A stretch of 46,373 bases of DNA from Deltaproteobacteria bacterium (GTDB taxonomy: Bacteria > Desulfobacterota > Binatia > HRBIN30 > JACQVA1), in assembly GCA_016210005.1 (NCBI GenBank), contig JACQVA010000249.1, positions 1 to 46,373 of the forward strand. The letters run 5' to 3'. The position numbers and the translations under genes are program-made. This document shows, one piece after another, positions 33,476-41,468 of the stretch (its first letter is position 1; each line of letters opens with the position of its first letter). The notes under the pieces were generated by a model that did no database searches, was not told the origin of the DNA, and saw only the letters and a program-made list of their open reading frames with translations.

Positions 33476-33593
33476 CGGATTGAACGGATTAGGGACTTGG
33501 GTGATGGAACCGGCTTGAAAGACGAGCGGCACAAGAGAAAGCGCGGGCATGCCCTCGGATCGGGTCTGGAATCTGTTCAATCCGTTCAATCCG
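33476..33593. repeat. Hairpin intergenic repeat, copy B
   Basis: CGGATTGAACGGATT (33476-33490) is the exact reverse complement of AATCCGTTCAATCCG (33579-33593), a 15-bp perfect stem around an 88-nt interior. The right arm continues as a tandem TTCAATCCG. It shares that 15-mer (one mismatch) and an inner GACGAGCGGCAC with copy A at 30062-30139, so both belong to one dispersed repeat family. Confidence 0.6.
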
Positions 33594-33620
33594 TTGTAAG
33601 AAGCTCCTCCGGAGGCCGCA

Positions 33621-33884
33621 ATGAGCATCACGGTTGAAGTCACGTACGACATGAGCAAGGCACTGGGCACGAGCCGGTTCGAGGTCGAGGGTGCGCGCAC
33701 GGCGCGGGACGTGGTCCGGATGACGCGCGAGAAGTTTGGCGAGCGCGGCGCGGAGTTCGAGAAGCTCACGCGCGTTGCGGCCGTGTCGATCAACGGCGTG
33801 CTGATCAACCACCGCAACGGCATGAGCACGCCGCTCGCCGACGGCGACACGGTAGCATTCCTCAAGGCCGCTGCCGGCGGGTGA
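33621..33884 (+). CDS. MoaD/ThiS-like sulfur carrier protein
   Basis: An 87-residue ubiquitin-fold protein ending in the Gly-Gly (AAAGG) needed for adenylation and thiocarboxylation in MoaD/ThiS-type carriers. The beta-grasp core is visible as 'SITVEVTYDMSKALGTSRFEV' (first part), 'AAVSINGVLINHRNG' and 'LADGDTVAFLKAAAGG'. The ATG follows CTCCGGAGGCCGCA. No moaE, moeB or thiG partner is adjacent, so its pathway (molybdopterin, cysteine, thiamin or other) is not decided. A molybdopterin role would fit the molybdoenzyme cluster upstream in this window, but that is speculative. Confidence 0.8.
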   Translation: MSITVEVTYDMSKALGTSRFEVEGARTARDVVRMTREKFGERGAEFEKLTRVAAVSINGVLINHRNGMSTPLADGDTVAFLKAAAGG

Positions 33885-33930
33885 ACCCTAAGTTCGCCCG
33901 CCGCTCATGGGACCGGCCCCTCGCGCGGTT

Positions 33931-35586
33931 TCAGCCTGCTCCCGGCAGCCGTTGGCGCAATACGTGTAACAGCCGCCGCGCGTCCGCGCCGCCCAGAACC
34001 ACGGCGGCGAGGCCGTAGGCAGCCATCCCAGCGGCCACCGCAGCGAGCAGCAGTGCCAGCTGCGGCGCCAGCTGCCCCGGCGCGCCCCAGTCGCCGCCGC
34101 CGGCCATCCAATTCACCGGCCACACTATGGCGGCTGACGCCACCAGGTCGCGGCCAAGCGACAACGCCAACGGGCCGGCGCGCAAACTGGGCAACCGCCA
34201 GCGCAGCGCGCCCAACAGCAGCACCATGTTCACCGTCGCCGCCGCGGAAGTCGCCAGCGCCAGCCCCGCGTGGCGCAGGTCGGCGATCGCCAGCCAGCGG
34301 CTGGCCGCCGCGATCACGTCGGCGGCCACGGACTCGCCGGTCGGCGCTACCGCACCCATCAGCATCAGGCTGCAGCAGCCGTTGACTGCGAACGTGATCA
34401 GCGCGACGACCACCGGCGTACGGGTGTCGTTGAGGGCATAGAACGCGGGCACGAGCACGCGCACTAGTGAGACCGGCCACAAGCCGACGGCGAACGCCGC
34501 CAGCGCCTGGGCCGTCAGCTCGACCTCGCGCCCCCCGAACGCCCCCCTTTGAAACAGCACCGCCGTGATCGGCTGTGCCAGACAAATCAGCCCGACCGAG
34601 GCTGGTAGGGCAATGAAATTGGTTAGTCGAATAGCGAAGCTCACGCTGTCCGACAACTCGCCGTAAGCGCCGCGCGCCGCTTGCGTGGAAAAGCTCGGTA
34701 ACGCCGCGGTTCCCAGCGCCACCGCGAACAGGCCGAGCGGAAACTCGAACACGCGGTCGGCGTACCACAGGTACGAAACACTGCCGCCGGGCAGTAGCGA
34801 GGCCAAGATGGTGCTAGCCAGCACGTTGAGCTGGTACGCCGCCGAGCCGATCAGGGTCGGCGCCATCAGCCACAGCACCCGCCGCACCGCTGGGTGCTCC
34901 GGCTCCCAGCGCGGCCACAGTCGCACGCCGCGCCGCACCAGCGGCGGCAACTGCGCCAGCATCTGCAGCGCGCCGCCGGCCAAGGCCCCGAAGGCGAGAC
35001 CATATGCCGGTTGCGACAGGCGCGGGCACAGCAGCAGCGCCGCGACAATCATCACCAGGTTGAGCAAGATCGGCGACAGCGCCGGCGCAGTGAAGTGCCG
35101 GTAGGCGTTGAGCAGCCCGCCGAACAGCGCCATCAGTCCGATGAAAAACAAGTAGGGAAAGACCCAGCGCGTCAGCGACACCGTCAGCTCGAACTTGCCC
35201 GCCACCGCAGCGAACCCCGGCGCAAACAGCCCCGTGAGCGCCGGCGCGAGCACCATGCCCGCCAGCGTCAGCGCTGCCAGCACCAGCGCCATCACGGTGG
35301 CCAGCGCGCGCGCCGCTTTGACCGCCTCGCGCTCGCCGAGCCTGGTCAGGTAGTCGCTCAAGACCGGAATGAAGGCGACGCCCATCGCCCCTTCCGCAAC
35401 GAAACGGCGCAGCAAGTTGGGCAGGCGAAACGCGACGAAGAAGGCATCCGCGGCCAAACCGGTGCCGAGATAGTAGCCGACCACCGCATCTCGAATCAGG
35501 CCGCCGATGCGGCTGACCAGGGTCAAGCCACTCACCACCCCCGCGGCGCGAGCAATGCGGCGATTCTCACTAATCAGCGAGCCCAT
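33931..35586 (-). CDS. murJ: Lipid II flippase MurJ
   Basis: A 551-residue polytopic MOP-superfamily protein with about 14 membrane segments that flips lipid II across the inner membrane for peptidoglycan synthesis. The N-terminus 'AAGVVSGLTLVSRIGGLIRD' and 'VVGYYLGTGLAADAFFVAFR' followed by 'LPNLLRRFVAEGAMGVAFIP' is the MurJ signature, including the conserved arginines of the central cavity. ATG 35586 (MGSLISENRRI) is chosen; the frame stays open another 360 nt upstream without homology and overlaps the divergent rpsT. The C-terminus ends 24 nt from... the 33.9-kb MoaD-like gene, with which it converges. Single-copy and essential in most Gram-negative bacteria. Confidence 0.93.
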   Translation of the reverse strand: MGSLISENRRIARAAGVVSGLTLVSRIGGLIRDAVVGYYLGTGLAADAFFVAFRLPNLLRRFVAEGAMGVAFIPVLSDYLTRLGEREAVKAARALATVMALVLAALTLAGMVLAPALTGLFAPGFAAVAGKFELTVSLTRWVFPYLFFIGLMALFGGLLNAYRHFTAPALSPILLNLVMIVAALLLCPRLSQPAYGLAFGALAGGALQMLAQLPPLVRRGVRLWPRWEPEHPAVRRVLWLMAPTLIGSAAYQLNVLASTILASLLPGGSVSYLWYADRVFEFPLGLFAVALGTAALPSFSTQAARGAYGELSDSVSFAIRLTNFIALPASVGLICLAQPITAVLFQRGAFGGREVELTAQALAAFAVGLWPVSLVRVLVPAFYALNDTRTPVVVALITFAVNGCCSLMLMGAVAPTGESVAADVIAAASRWLAIADLRHAGLALATSAAATVNMVLLLGALRWRLPSLRAGPLALSLGRDLVASAAIVWPVNWMAGGGDWGAPGQLAPQLALLLAAVAAGMAAYGLAAVVLGGADARRLLHVLRQRLPGAG

Positions 35587-35739
35587 CGGCAACTTCGGCA
35601 AGATCAGCCCTCGGCGCGCAGCCGCCGACGCATTGGCATAGTGGCTCCCTGACACAGCGGCGGCGCAAATGCCACCGGCTTGCCCCTCCCCGGACCCTGT
35701 GGTACACGATTCGCCGCTAATGCGAGAGGAGTTACCGAT

Positions 35740-36012
35740 TTGGCCACACGTCACAAGTCCGCCGTCAAGCGTCACCGCCAGAACCTGAAGCGCCAGACCC
35801 GCAACGTTGCCATCCGCACCCGCGTGCGTCACATCCTGCGTACCACCCGCGAGGCGATTGCAAACAAGAGCGTGGAGAACGCCGAGGCCCAGTTGCGCGA
35901 CGCCGTCAAGACCCTGACCAAAGCCGTCTCGAAGGGCGTGTTGCACCGCAACAGCGCTTCGCGCCGCATTTCACACCTGAGCAAGCAGGTCGCCGCCCTC
36001 AAAGCCAGCTGA
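35740..36012 (+). CDS. rpsT: 30S ribosomal protein S20
   Basis: A 90-residue basic protein matching bS20: 'ATRHKSAVKRHRQNLKRQTR' at the N-terminus, then long helices ending 'LHRNSASRRISHLSKQVAAL'. It binds 16S rRNA in the body of the 30S subunit. The start is UUG at 35740 after GAGAGGAGTTACCGAT; an upstream start in frame (35680) would add 20 unrelated residues. E. coli rpsT also uses UUG, which is tied to feedback control of S20 synthesis. It is divergent from murJ with a 153-nt gap and converges on lptE; the 83 nt after it hold only small GC-rich stems without a T-run. Confidence 0.93.
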   Translation: MATRHKSAVKRHRQNLKRQTRNVAIRTRVRHILRTTREAIANKSVENAEAQLRDAVKTLTKAVSKGVLHRNSASRRISHLSKQVAALKAS

Positions 36013-36095
36013 GCCTGGGCGACCACCGTTCGCCCTTCGAGGTCCGCCTTTCGCCGCGCTCGCGCGCGAGCGTCAGAGCGGCGCGCTCTCGCGCG

Positions 36096-36758
36096 CTAGA
36101 AACCCTCGACAATTTGATCGTAAGCGTCACGCACGGCGGCCTGGAGCAGGCGCTCGATGGCGAGGCGCTTCTCGGTCTCGGCGAGCTGAATGTTGCTGAG
36201 CTGGTCGAGGTTCGCGGCATCGAGCTGGCCGCGCTGAAACTGGCTGGAGCTGGTGATCACCACCAAGGCCGAAGCGCTGAACTCTTCGACCGCCCGCAAG
36301 CCGCGCACTTCCCAGAGCACCTGGCCATCGCGATGCCGGCGCAGACTGAGATCGAGCACCAAGGTGGCTTGATACTGCAACGCCTCGTCGTTGGCATCGA
36401 ACGATATCGGCATGGTCTCGAAATGCCGAATCGTTCCCGTCAGAATCGCATCACCACCAGCCGGATCAGTGACCACACGCACCTGTCCGCGGCGCAAGAA
36501 CTCCTGCTCGAAGGCGAACGCCAGCCGCTGGTCGAGGCCGAACTCGCGCGAGCGATTCTCCAGCTTGCCGACGCTGACCGCTTGCACGTCGGCCGGCAGC
36601 GAGGTGCTGGTGCCGGCTAGGTGATAACCGCAGCCGGCAAGCAGCAGGACGAGAAGCAGCCAGGCGGCAAGTCCGGCGGTGGCGCCCGGCCGACGCCCAG
36701 TCACCGACAGCGCCGCGGGCGATTTCCCCTCGCTCATTTCCGCCCCCTGCTCCGCCAT
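36096..36758 (-). CDS. lptE: LPS-assembly lipoprotein LptE
   Basis: A ~220-residue outer-membrane lipoprotein that plugs the LptD barrel and helps place LPS in the outer leaflet. A long signal region precedes the lipobox LLLAGC, then 'GYHLAGTSTSLPADVQAVSV' and 'GKLENRSREFGLDQRLAFAF', the LptE/RlpB core. The middle has 'TGTIRHFETMPISFDANDEA' and the C-terminus 'RLAIERLLQAAVRDAYDQIV'. ATG 36758 lies 12 nt after the leuS stop; ATG 36737 with GGGGGCGGAA before it is an alternative, and the frame also allows TTG 36767. It is the last gene of the nrdR-to-leuS run, a position often seen for lptE after leuS. Confidence 0.88.
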   Translation of the reverse strand: MAEQGAEMSEGKSPAALSVTGRRPGATAGLAAWLLLVLLLAGCGYHLAGTSTSLPADVQAVSVGKLENRSREFGLDQRLAFAFEQEFLRRGQVRVVTDPAGGDAILTGTIRHFETMPISFDANDEALQYQATLVLDLSLRRHRDGQVLWEVRGLRAVEEFSASALVVITSSSQFQRGQLDAANLDQLSNIQLAETEKRLAIERLLQAAVRDAYDQIVEGF

Positions 36759-36770
36759 TTGCGCCAACCG

Positions 36771-39185
36771 TTACACGACCACACTCACCAGGCGTCCCGG
36801 CACCACCACGCGGCGTTTGATCGGCTTCTCGCCGACGGCGGCCCGTACGCCGGCGTCGGCCAGCGCGGCCGCCAGCACGTCATCGTCGGCCGCATCGGCC
36901 GCCACCGTCACGCGCCCGCGCACTTTGCCGTTCACCTGCACCGCCAGCTCGATCAATTCATCGCGCGTGAGCGCCTCGTCCCACTGCGGCCAGCGGGAGT
37001 TGAAGATGCTGTCCGCGTGGCCCAAGCCTTCCCACAGCTCCTCGGCGAGGTGCGGGGCGAACGGTGCGACCATCAACACCATCGCCTCGCAGACAAAACC
37101 GTCGGCCGGGCCGTGGCGGCGGACTTCGTTGAGCAGGCTCATGAGGGCCGCGATCGCGGTGTTGTAGCGCAGCGCCTCGATATCCTCACTGACCTTGCGG
37201 ATGGTCTTGTGGCAGGCGCGCAGCAAGGCCTCCGGCATCTGCCGCTCGGGCTCGTGCTCGCGCACCATGCGCCAGACGCCCTCGAGGAAGCGGCGCACCC
37301 CCGCGATACCTTCGTCGCGAAAATCGCCGCCTTCCTGATACGGCCCGAGGAACATCATGTAGAGCCGGAACACGTCGGCGCCGTGCTGTTCGAGGTAGAG
37401 ATCAGGATTGACCACGTTGCCGCGCGACTTCGACATCTTCGCGCCGTCTTTGATGATCAGGCCATGGGCGCGAAACTTCTTGAACGGCTCCTCGAACGGC
37501 AGCAGTCCGAGCGAGTGCAGCGCCATGGTCAGAAAGCGCGCGTACAACAGATGCAGCACCGCGTGCTCGTTGCCGCCGATGTACATGTCGACCGGCAGCC
37601 ACTTCTTGGTCAGCTCGGGATCGAAGGCGACGTCGTCGCGGTCCGCCGACGGGTAGCGCAGGAAGTACCAGGCCGAGTCGAGGAAGGTGTCGGAGACATC
37701 GGTCTCTCGGCGCGCCGGCCGGCCGCACTGCGGGCAGGGCACGCGATAGAACGACTCCACCCGCGCCAGTGGCGCCACCCCGCTAGCATCGGGCTGGAAA
37801 TCCTCGACCGCGGGCAAGCGCACCGGCAAGTCCTGCTCCGGCACCGGCACGATGCCGCAGGCATCGCAGTAAATGATTGGGATCGGCGGCCCCCAGTAGC
37901 GCTGGCGCGATACGCACCAGTCGTGCAGGCGATACTCAACGCGGGCCGCACCTTGGCCGCGCTGGGCCAGCCATTGAGTAATCGCCGACTTCGCCGCCAG
38001 CGAAAACACGCCGTTGAATTCGCCGCTGTTTACCAGTTGGCCTTCGCCGGTGTAGGCCTGGGCCAGCGGTGTGTCCGGAGCCTCACCAGGCGCGGCGATC
38101 ACGCGTACGATCGGCAAGCCCAGCACCTGCGCGAACTCGAAGTCGCGCTGGTCGTGCGCCGGCACCGCCATGATCGCGCCGGTGCCGTACTCGGCCAGGA
38201 CGTAGTCCGCGATCCAAATCGGGATGCGCGCACCGGTGGCGGGGTTGATGGCGTAGGCGCCGGTGGCGACACCGGTCTTCTCTTTCACCGCGCGGCGCGA
38301 CACTACATCCATCTTGGCCACCCGCTCGCAGTAGTCCTCGACTGCGGCCCGTCGCGCGGCTACCGTCAGTTCGCTCACCCACGGATGCTCCGGCGCCACC
38401 ACCATGTAGGTTGCGCCGAACACCGTATCCGGTCTGGTAGTGAATACACGCAGAGCCCGCGAGCGATCATCGGCCAGCGGGAAATCTATCTCGGCGCCGT
38501 CGGAGCGGCCGATCCAGTTGCGCTGTGCGGTCTTGGTAGTCTCCGACCAGTCGATCCGGTCGAGGTTGTCGAGCAGCCGCTGCGCGAACTTGGTGATGGT
38601 GAAGAACCACTGCTCCAGGTAGCGCTGCTCGACCTTGGTATCGCCGTGGCGTTCGCAGTTGCCGTCGATGACCTGCTCGTTGGCGAGCACGGTCTGGCAC
38701 GCTGGGCACCAGTTCACCGGCGCTTGCTTGCGCACCGCCAAGCCGTGCTTGTAGAGCTGGAGGAAGATCCACTGGGTCCAGCGATAGTATTGTGGCGAAG
38801 TGGTATCGACGGCGTGCTCCCAGTCGAGCATCAAGCCCAAGCGGCGCAGCTGGCGGCCGAAGTTGCCGATGGTGCGTGGAATCAGCTGCGCCGGGTTGGC
38901 GCCCACTTTCAGCGCGTAGTTCTCCGAGTGAATGCCGAAGGCGTCGAAGCCCATGGGCTCGAAGACGTCGTAGCCCTGCAAGCGGCGAAAGCGCCCGAAG
39001 ATGTCGACACCGGGAAAGGCGAAGGCATGGCCGACGTGCAGGCCCTCGGCCGAGGGGTAGGGAAACATCATCAAGGTGTAATAGGGCCGGGCGGCCGCGC
39101 ACAGATCGACCCGGTGAGTACCGCGACTCTCCCACCGCTGCTGCCACTTGGCCTCGATCAGCCCCGGGTCGTAACGCTCGTCCAT
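36771..39185 (-). CDS. leuS: Leucyl-tRNA synthetase
   Basis: An 804-residue class Ia aminoacyl-tRNA synthetase that charges tRNA-Leu. The HIGH-type motif is HVGH (in SAEGLHVGHAFAF) and the KMSKS loop is intact (GAKMSKSRGN). The CP1 editing domain (about 220-410) includes 'TTRPDTVFGATYMVVAPEHP', and 'GYDVFEPMGFDAFGIHSENY' near the N-terminus is typical LeuRS. The C-terminal anticodon-side domain is present ('LAVQVNGKVRGRVTVAADA'). ATG 39185 has GAGAGGGGCG just upstream. It is separated by 19 nt from nusB and by 12 nt from lptE, so it should be part of one operon. Confidence 0.95.
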   Translation of the reverse strand: MDERYDPGLIEAKWQQRWESRGTHRVDLCAAARPYYTLMMFPYPSAEGLHVGHAFAFPGVDIFGRFRRLQGYDVFEPMGFDAFGIHSENYALKVGANPAQLIPRTIGNFGRQLRRLGLMLDWEHAVDTTSPQYYRWTQWIFLQLYKHGLAVRKQAPVNWCPACQTVLANEQVIDGNCERHGDTKVEQRYLEQWFFTITKFAQRLLDNLDRIDWSETTKTAQRNWIGRSDGAEIDFPLADDRSRALRVFTTRPDTVFGATYMVVAPEHPWVSELTVAARRAAVEDYCERVAKMDVVSRRAVKEKTGVATGAYAINPATGARIPIWIADYVLAEYGTGAIMAVPAHDQRDFEFAQVLGLPIVRVIAAPGEAPDTPLAQAYTGEGQLVNSGEFNGVFSLAAKSAITQWLAQRGQGAARVEYRLHDWCVSRQRYWGPPIPIIYCDACGIVPVPEQDLPVRLPAVEDFQPDASGVAPLARVESFYRVPCPQCGRPARRETDVSDTFLDSAWYFLRYPSADRDDVAFDPELTKKWLPVDMYIGGNEHAVLHLLYARFLTMALHSLGLLPFEEPFKKFRAHGLIIKDGAKMSKSRGNVVNPDLYLEQHGADVFRLYMMFLGPYQEGGDFRDEGIAGVRRFLEGVWRMVREHEPERQMPEALLRACHKTIRKVSEDIEALRYNTAIAALMSLLNEVRRHGPADGFVCEAMVLMVAPFAPHLAEELWEGLGHADSIFNSRWPQWDEALTRDELIELAVQVNGKVRGRVTVAADAADDDVLAAALADAGVRAAVGEKPIKRRVVVPGRLVSVVV

Positions 39186-39204
39186 CGCCCCTCTCGCTCG
39201 CCAC

Positions 39205-39651
39205 TTACTGATCGGTCGCCGGCCCGCAGTCCTTAGCCGCCGGCTTCACTCCCAGTTCCGCTGCAATCCGATCAAGGACGCCGTTGACGAAGGCGGTAGA
39301 TTCGCCCGCGCCGTATCGGCGCACGATCTCGATCGCTTCGTTGATGACCACGTTGACCGGCGTCTCGGGCATGCCCAACAGTTCGTAAGTAGCGAGCCGC
39401 AGCGCGCTCAGGTCCACTTTCGAGAGCCGATCCATCCGCCAGTTCTCGCACGCCTTGGCGATCAAGGCGTCGATGTCGGCGCGGCGGTCGGCGACGCCAG
39501 CCACCAAAGCGCGGGCGAATTCCTTGACCCCTTCGCCGGCCTCGAAATTGTCCCAGAAGGTTTGCAGCGCGCCGTCAGAGCGCTCGGCGGTAACTTCCAG
39601 CTGGTACAGTGCCTGGAGCGCCAGCTCCCGTCCCTTACGCCGCAATCCCAT
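39205..39651 (-). CDS. nusB: Transcription antitermination factor NusB
   Basis: A 148-residue NusB: 'LRRKGRELALQALYQLEVTA' at the N-terminus, then 'DRLSKVDLSALRLATYELLG', 'PVNVVINEAIEIVRRYGAGE' and 'STAFVNGVLDRIAAEL'. With NusE (S10) it binds boxA RNA for rRNA antitermination. It follows ribH with a 21-nt gap, the common ribH-nusB pairing in bacteria. The last ~12 residues beyond LGVKP are a short unstructured tail. Confidence 0.94.
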   Translation of the reverse strand: MGLRRKGRELALQALYQLEVTAERSDGALQTFWDNFEAGEGVKEFARALVAGVADRRADIDALIAKACENWRMDRLSKVDLSALRLATYELLGMPETPVNVVINEAIEIVRRYGAGESTAFVNGVLDRIAAELGVKPAAKDCGPATDQ

Positions 39652-39672
39652 GCCGCAACCGTGACTGCCCGC

Positions 39673-40140
39673 TCACACGCGTGCCCGTTTGAGGTTGGCC
39701 AGTTCGAGCGCGCTCAACGCCGCCTCGGCGCCTTTGTTGGCGCCCCGGCCGCCGGCGCGGGCCAACGCTTGCTCGAGCGTGTCGGTGGTCAGCACCCCGA
39801 AGGCCACCGGCAGTTCGTGGCGCACCGCCAACTCGCTCAGCGTCGTCCCGACGGCGTAGGCCAGCACCTCGTTGTGCATGGTTTCTCCCTTGATGATGGC
39901 GCCCAGGCAGATGATGCCGTCGACCCGCCCGCCGGCAGCCAGCAGCTGCGCTGCCAGCGGCAACTCGAATGCTCCCGGCACGTGCACGACCTCGATGTCG
40001 TCGTCGGCGGCACCGTGTTCGAGCAGAGTCTTGACCGCACCCTCGAGCAGGCGATCGGTGACCGCATGATTGAACCGCGACACCGCGATGCCGAAGCGCA
40101 AGCCGCGCCCGGCGAGTTTTCCTTCGAAGATCTGTGGCAT
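39673..40140 (-). CDS. ribH: 6,7-dimethyl-8-ribityllumazine synthase
   Basis: A 155-residue lumazine synthase that condenses DHBP with the ribitylaminouracil intermediate to form the direct riboflavin precursor. Landmarks are 'FGIAVSRFNHAVTDRLLEGA', 'IEVVHVPGAFELPLAAQLLA', 'CLGAIIKGETMHNEVLAYAV' and 'LPVAFGVLTTDTLEQALARAG'. The catalytic His is in the MHNE block in place of the usual HFEY/HFDY, which is a minor variation. It overlaps nothing and starts 7 nt after ribBA. The enzyme would form an icosahedral or pentameric particle. Confidence 0.94.
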   Translation of the reverse strand: MPQIFEGKLAGRGLRFGIAVSRFNHAVTDRLLEGAVKTLLEHGAADDDIEVVHVPGAFELPLAAQLLAAGGRVDGIICLGAIIKGETMHNEVLAYAVGTTLSELAVRHELPVAFGVLTTDTLEQALARAGGRGANKGAEAALSALELANLKRARV

Positions 40141-40147
40141 GACTCAC

Positions 40148-41359
40148 CTAGGTTAGCACGTGGAAATCGCTCAATAGGTGGCCGAGCTTCTCCTGCTTGG
40201 TGCGCAGGTAGCGAACGTTGCCCGGATGCGGCGGGATCTCGATCGGCATCCGCTCCACCACATCGATGCCGTAGGCGCGCAGGCCGTGCAGCTTCTTGGG
40301 GTTGTTGGTGATCAGGCCGACGCGGTGCACGCCGAGGTCACGCAGGATTTGTGCGGCGATGCCGTAATCGCGGCTGTCGTCCTTGAAGCCCAACTCCAGA
40401 TTCGCCTCGACCGTGTCGCGCCCCTGGTCTTGCAGGGCATAGGCGCGGATCTTGTTGGCCAGGCCGATGCCGCGGCCCTCCTGATCCATGTAAACCAGCA
40501 CGCCCTTGCCGGCCGCGGCGATCATTTCCATCGCCTTCTTGAGCTGATCGCCGCAGTCGCAGCGCTCGGAGCCGAAGACGTCGCCCGTCAGACACTGCGA
40601 GTGAATCCGCACCGACACTTGATCGGTGGCGCGCAGCGTTCCCTTCACCAGCGCGATGTGCTCGTCGCGGTCGACGTCGCTGCGATAGGCGACGGCACGA
40701 AAGCTCCCGCCGACGGCGGCCTCGATGCGGGCCTCGGCGACGCGATGCACCAGCGATTCGGTGCGCAGCCGGTGGGCCACCAGATCCACGATGTGAACGA
40801 TCTTGAGCTCGAACAGCTGCGCCAGCGCGGCGAGGTCTTCCGCCTGGGCCAAGGTGCCGTCGTCGCACAAGACGGCGCACAGCGCGGCCGCCGGCTGGAG
40901 ACCGGCCAGGCGCGCCAAGTCCGCCGCTGCTTCCGGCAGCGCCGCCCGCACCAGCACCCCGCCGGTGCGCACCTGGATGGGGAAGATGTGCCCGGGCATG
41001 ACGAGGTCGTCGGGCCCCGCATCCACGCGCGCGGTGACCCTGATGGTGGCTGCACGATCACTGGCGGAGATGCCGGTGGTGACGCCTTGGCGCGCTTCGA
41101 TCGAGACACCGAACGGGCGCGCCTTGCCGGCCGGCGCATCCGGCACCATCAGCGGGATGCCCAGTTGGCGCATGCGCTCGGCGGTCAGGCCAACGCACAC
41201 CAAGCCGCGCCCGTGCGTGGCCATGAAGTTCACGCTCTCGGGCGTGATCAACTCGGCCGCCACGCACAGGTCAGCCTCGTCGCCCTCGCCGGCGACCACG
41301 ATCACCGGCTGGCCGCGCCGGACGTCTTCCAGCGCCGCCGAAATGGAACTGAACGTCAT
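40148..41359 (-). CDS. ribBA: RibBA with degenerate DHBP-synthase half
   Basis: A 403-residue RibBA-architecture protein. The C-terminal GTP cyclohydrolase II half is intact: zinc cysteines in 'SQCLTGDVFGSERCDCGDQL', 'YMDQEGRGIGLANKIRAYAL' and 'GLITNNPKKLHGL'. The N-terminal DHBP-synthase half keeps the fold ('RQGVTTGISASDRAATI', 'MPGHIFPI') but has lost key residues: the acidic DDEDRENEGD loop reads AGEGDEAD (two residues shorter), GHTEA reads ALPEA (metal His to Leu), and LCE reads LCA. So ribulose-5-phosphate to DHBP conversion is unlikely. ATG 41359 has GAGGTG nine nt upstream; a GTG at 41389 is in frame. It lies between ribD and ribH, without ribE. Confidence 0.9.
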   Translation of the reverse strand: MTFSSISAALEDVRRGQPVIVVAGEGDEADLCVAAELITPESVNFMATHGRGLVCVGLTAERMRQLGIPLMVPDAPAGKARPFGVSIEARQGVTTGISASDRAATIRVTARVDAGPDDLVMPGHIFPIQVRTGGVLVRAALPEAAADLARLAGLQPAAALCAVLCDDGTLAQAEDLAALAQLFELKIVHIVDLVAHRLRTESLVHRVAEARIEAAVGGSFRAVAYRSDVDRDEHIALVKGTLRATDQVSVRIHSQCLTGDVFGSERCDCGDQLKKAMEMIAAAGKGVLVYMDQEGRGIGLANKIRAYALQDQGRDTVEANLELGFKDDSRDYGIAAQILRDLGVHRVGLITNNPKKLHGLRAYGIDVVERMPIEIPPHPGNVRYLRTKQEKLGHLLSDFHVLT

Positions 41360-41468
41360 CGCTCGCTGCACCTCAGCGACAGAACTCACCGCACAAGCGC
41401 GGGCCGCAGCCCATGAGCACTCCGGCGTTGGCTGTCGCTTCTCGTCTCAGGTTCACCAAACACCTCAG

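Noticed and set aside
36013-36095. Terminator after rpsT
   Set aside because: GC-rich stems are present but no T-run on either strand.
36621-39236. Very long open frame opposite leuS
   Set aside because: An 871-codon frame on the plus strand mirrors the high-GC leuS gene. Its protein is His/Arg/Asp/Gly/Val rich without known motifs, the common shadow of third-position GC.
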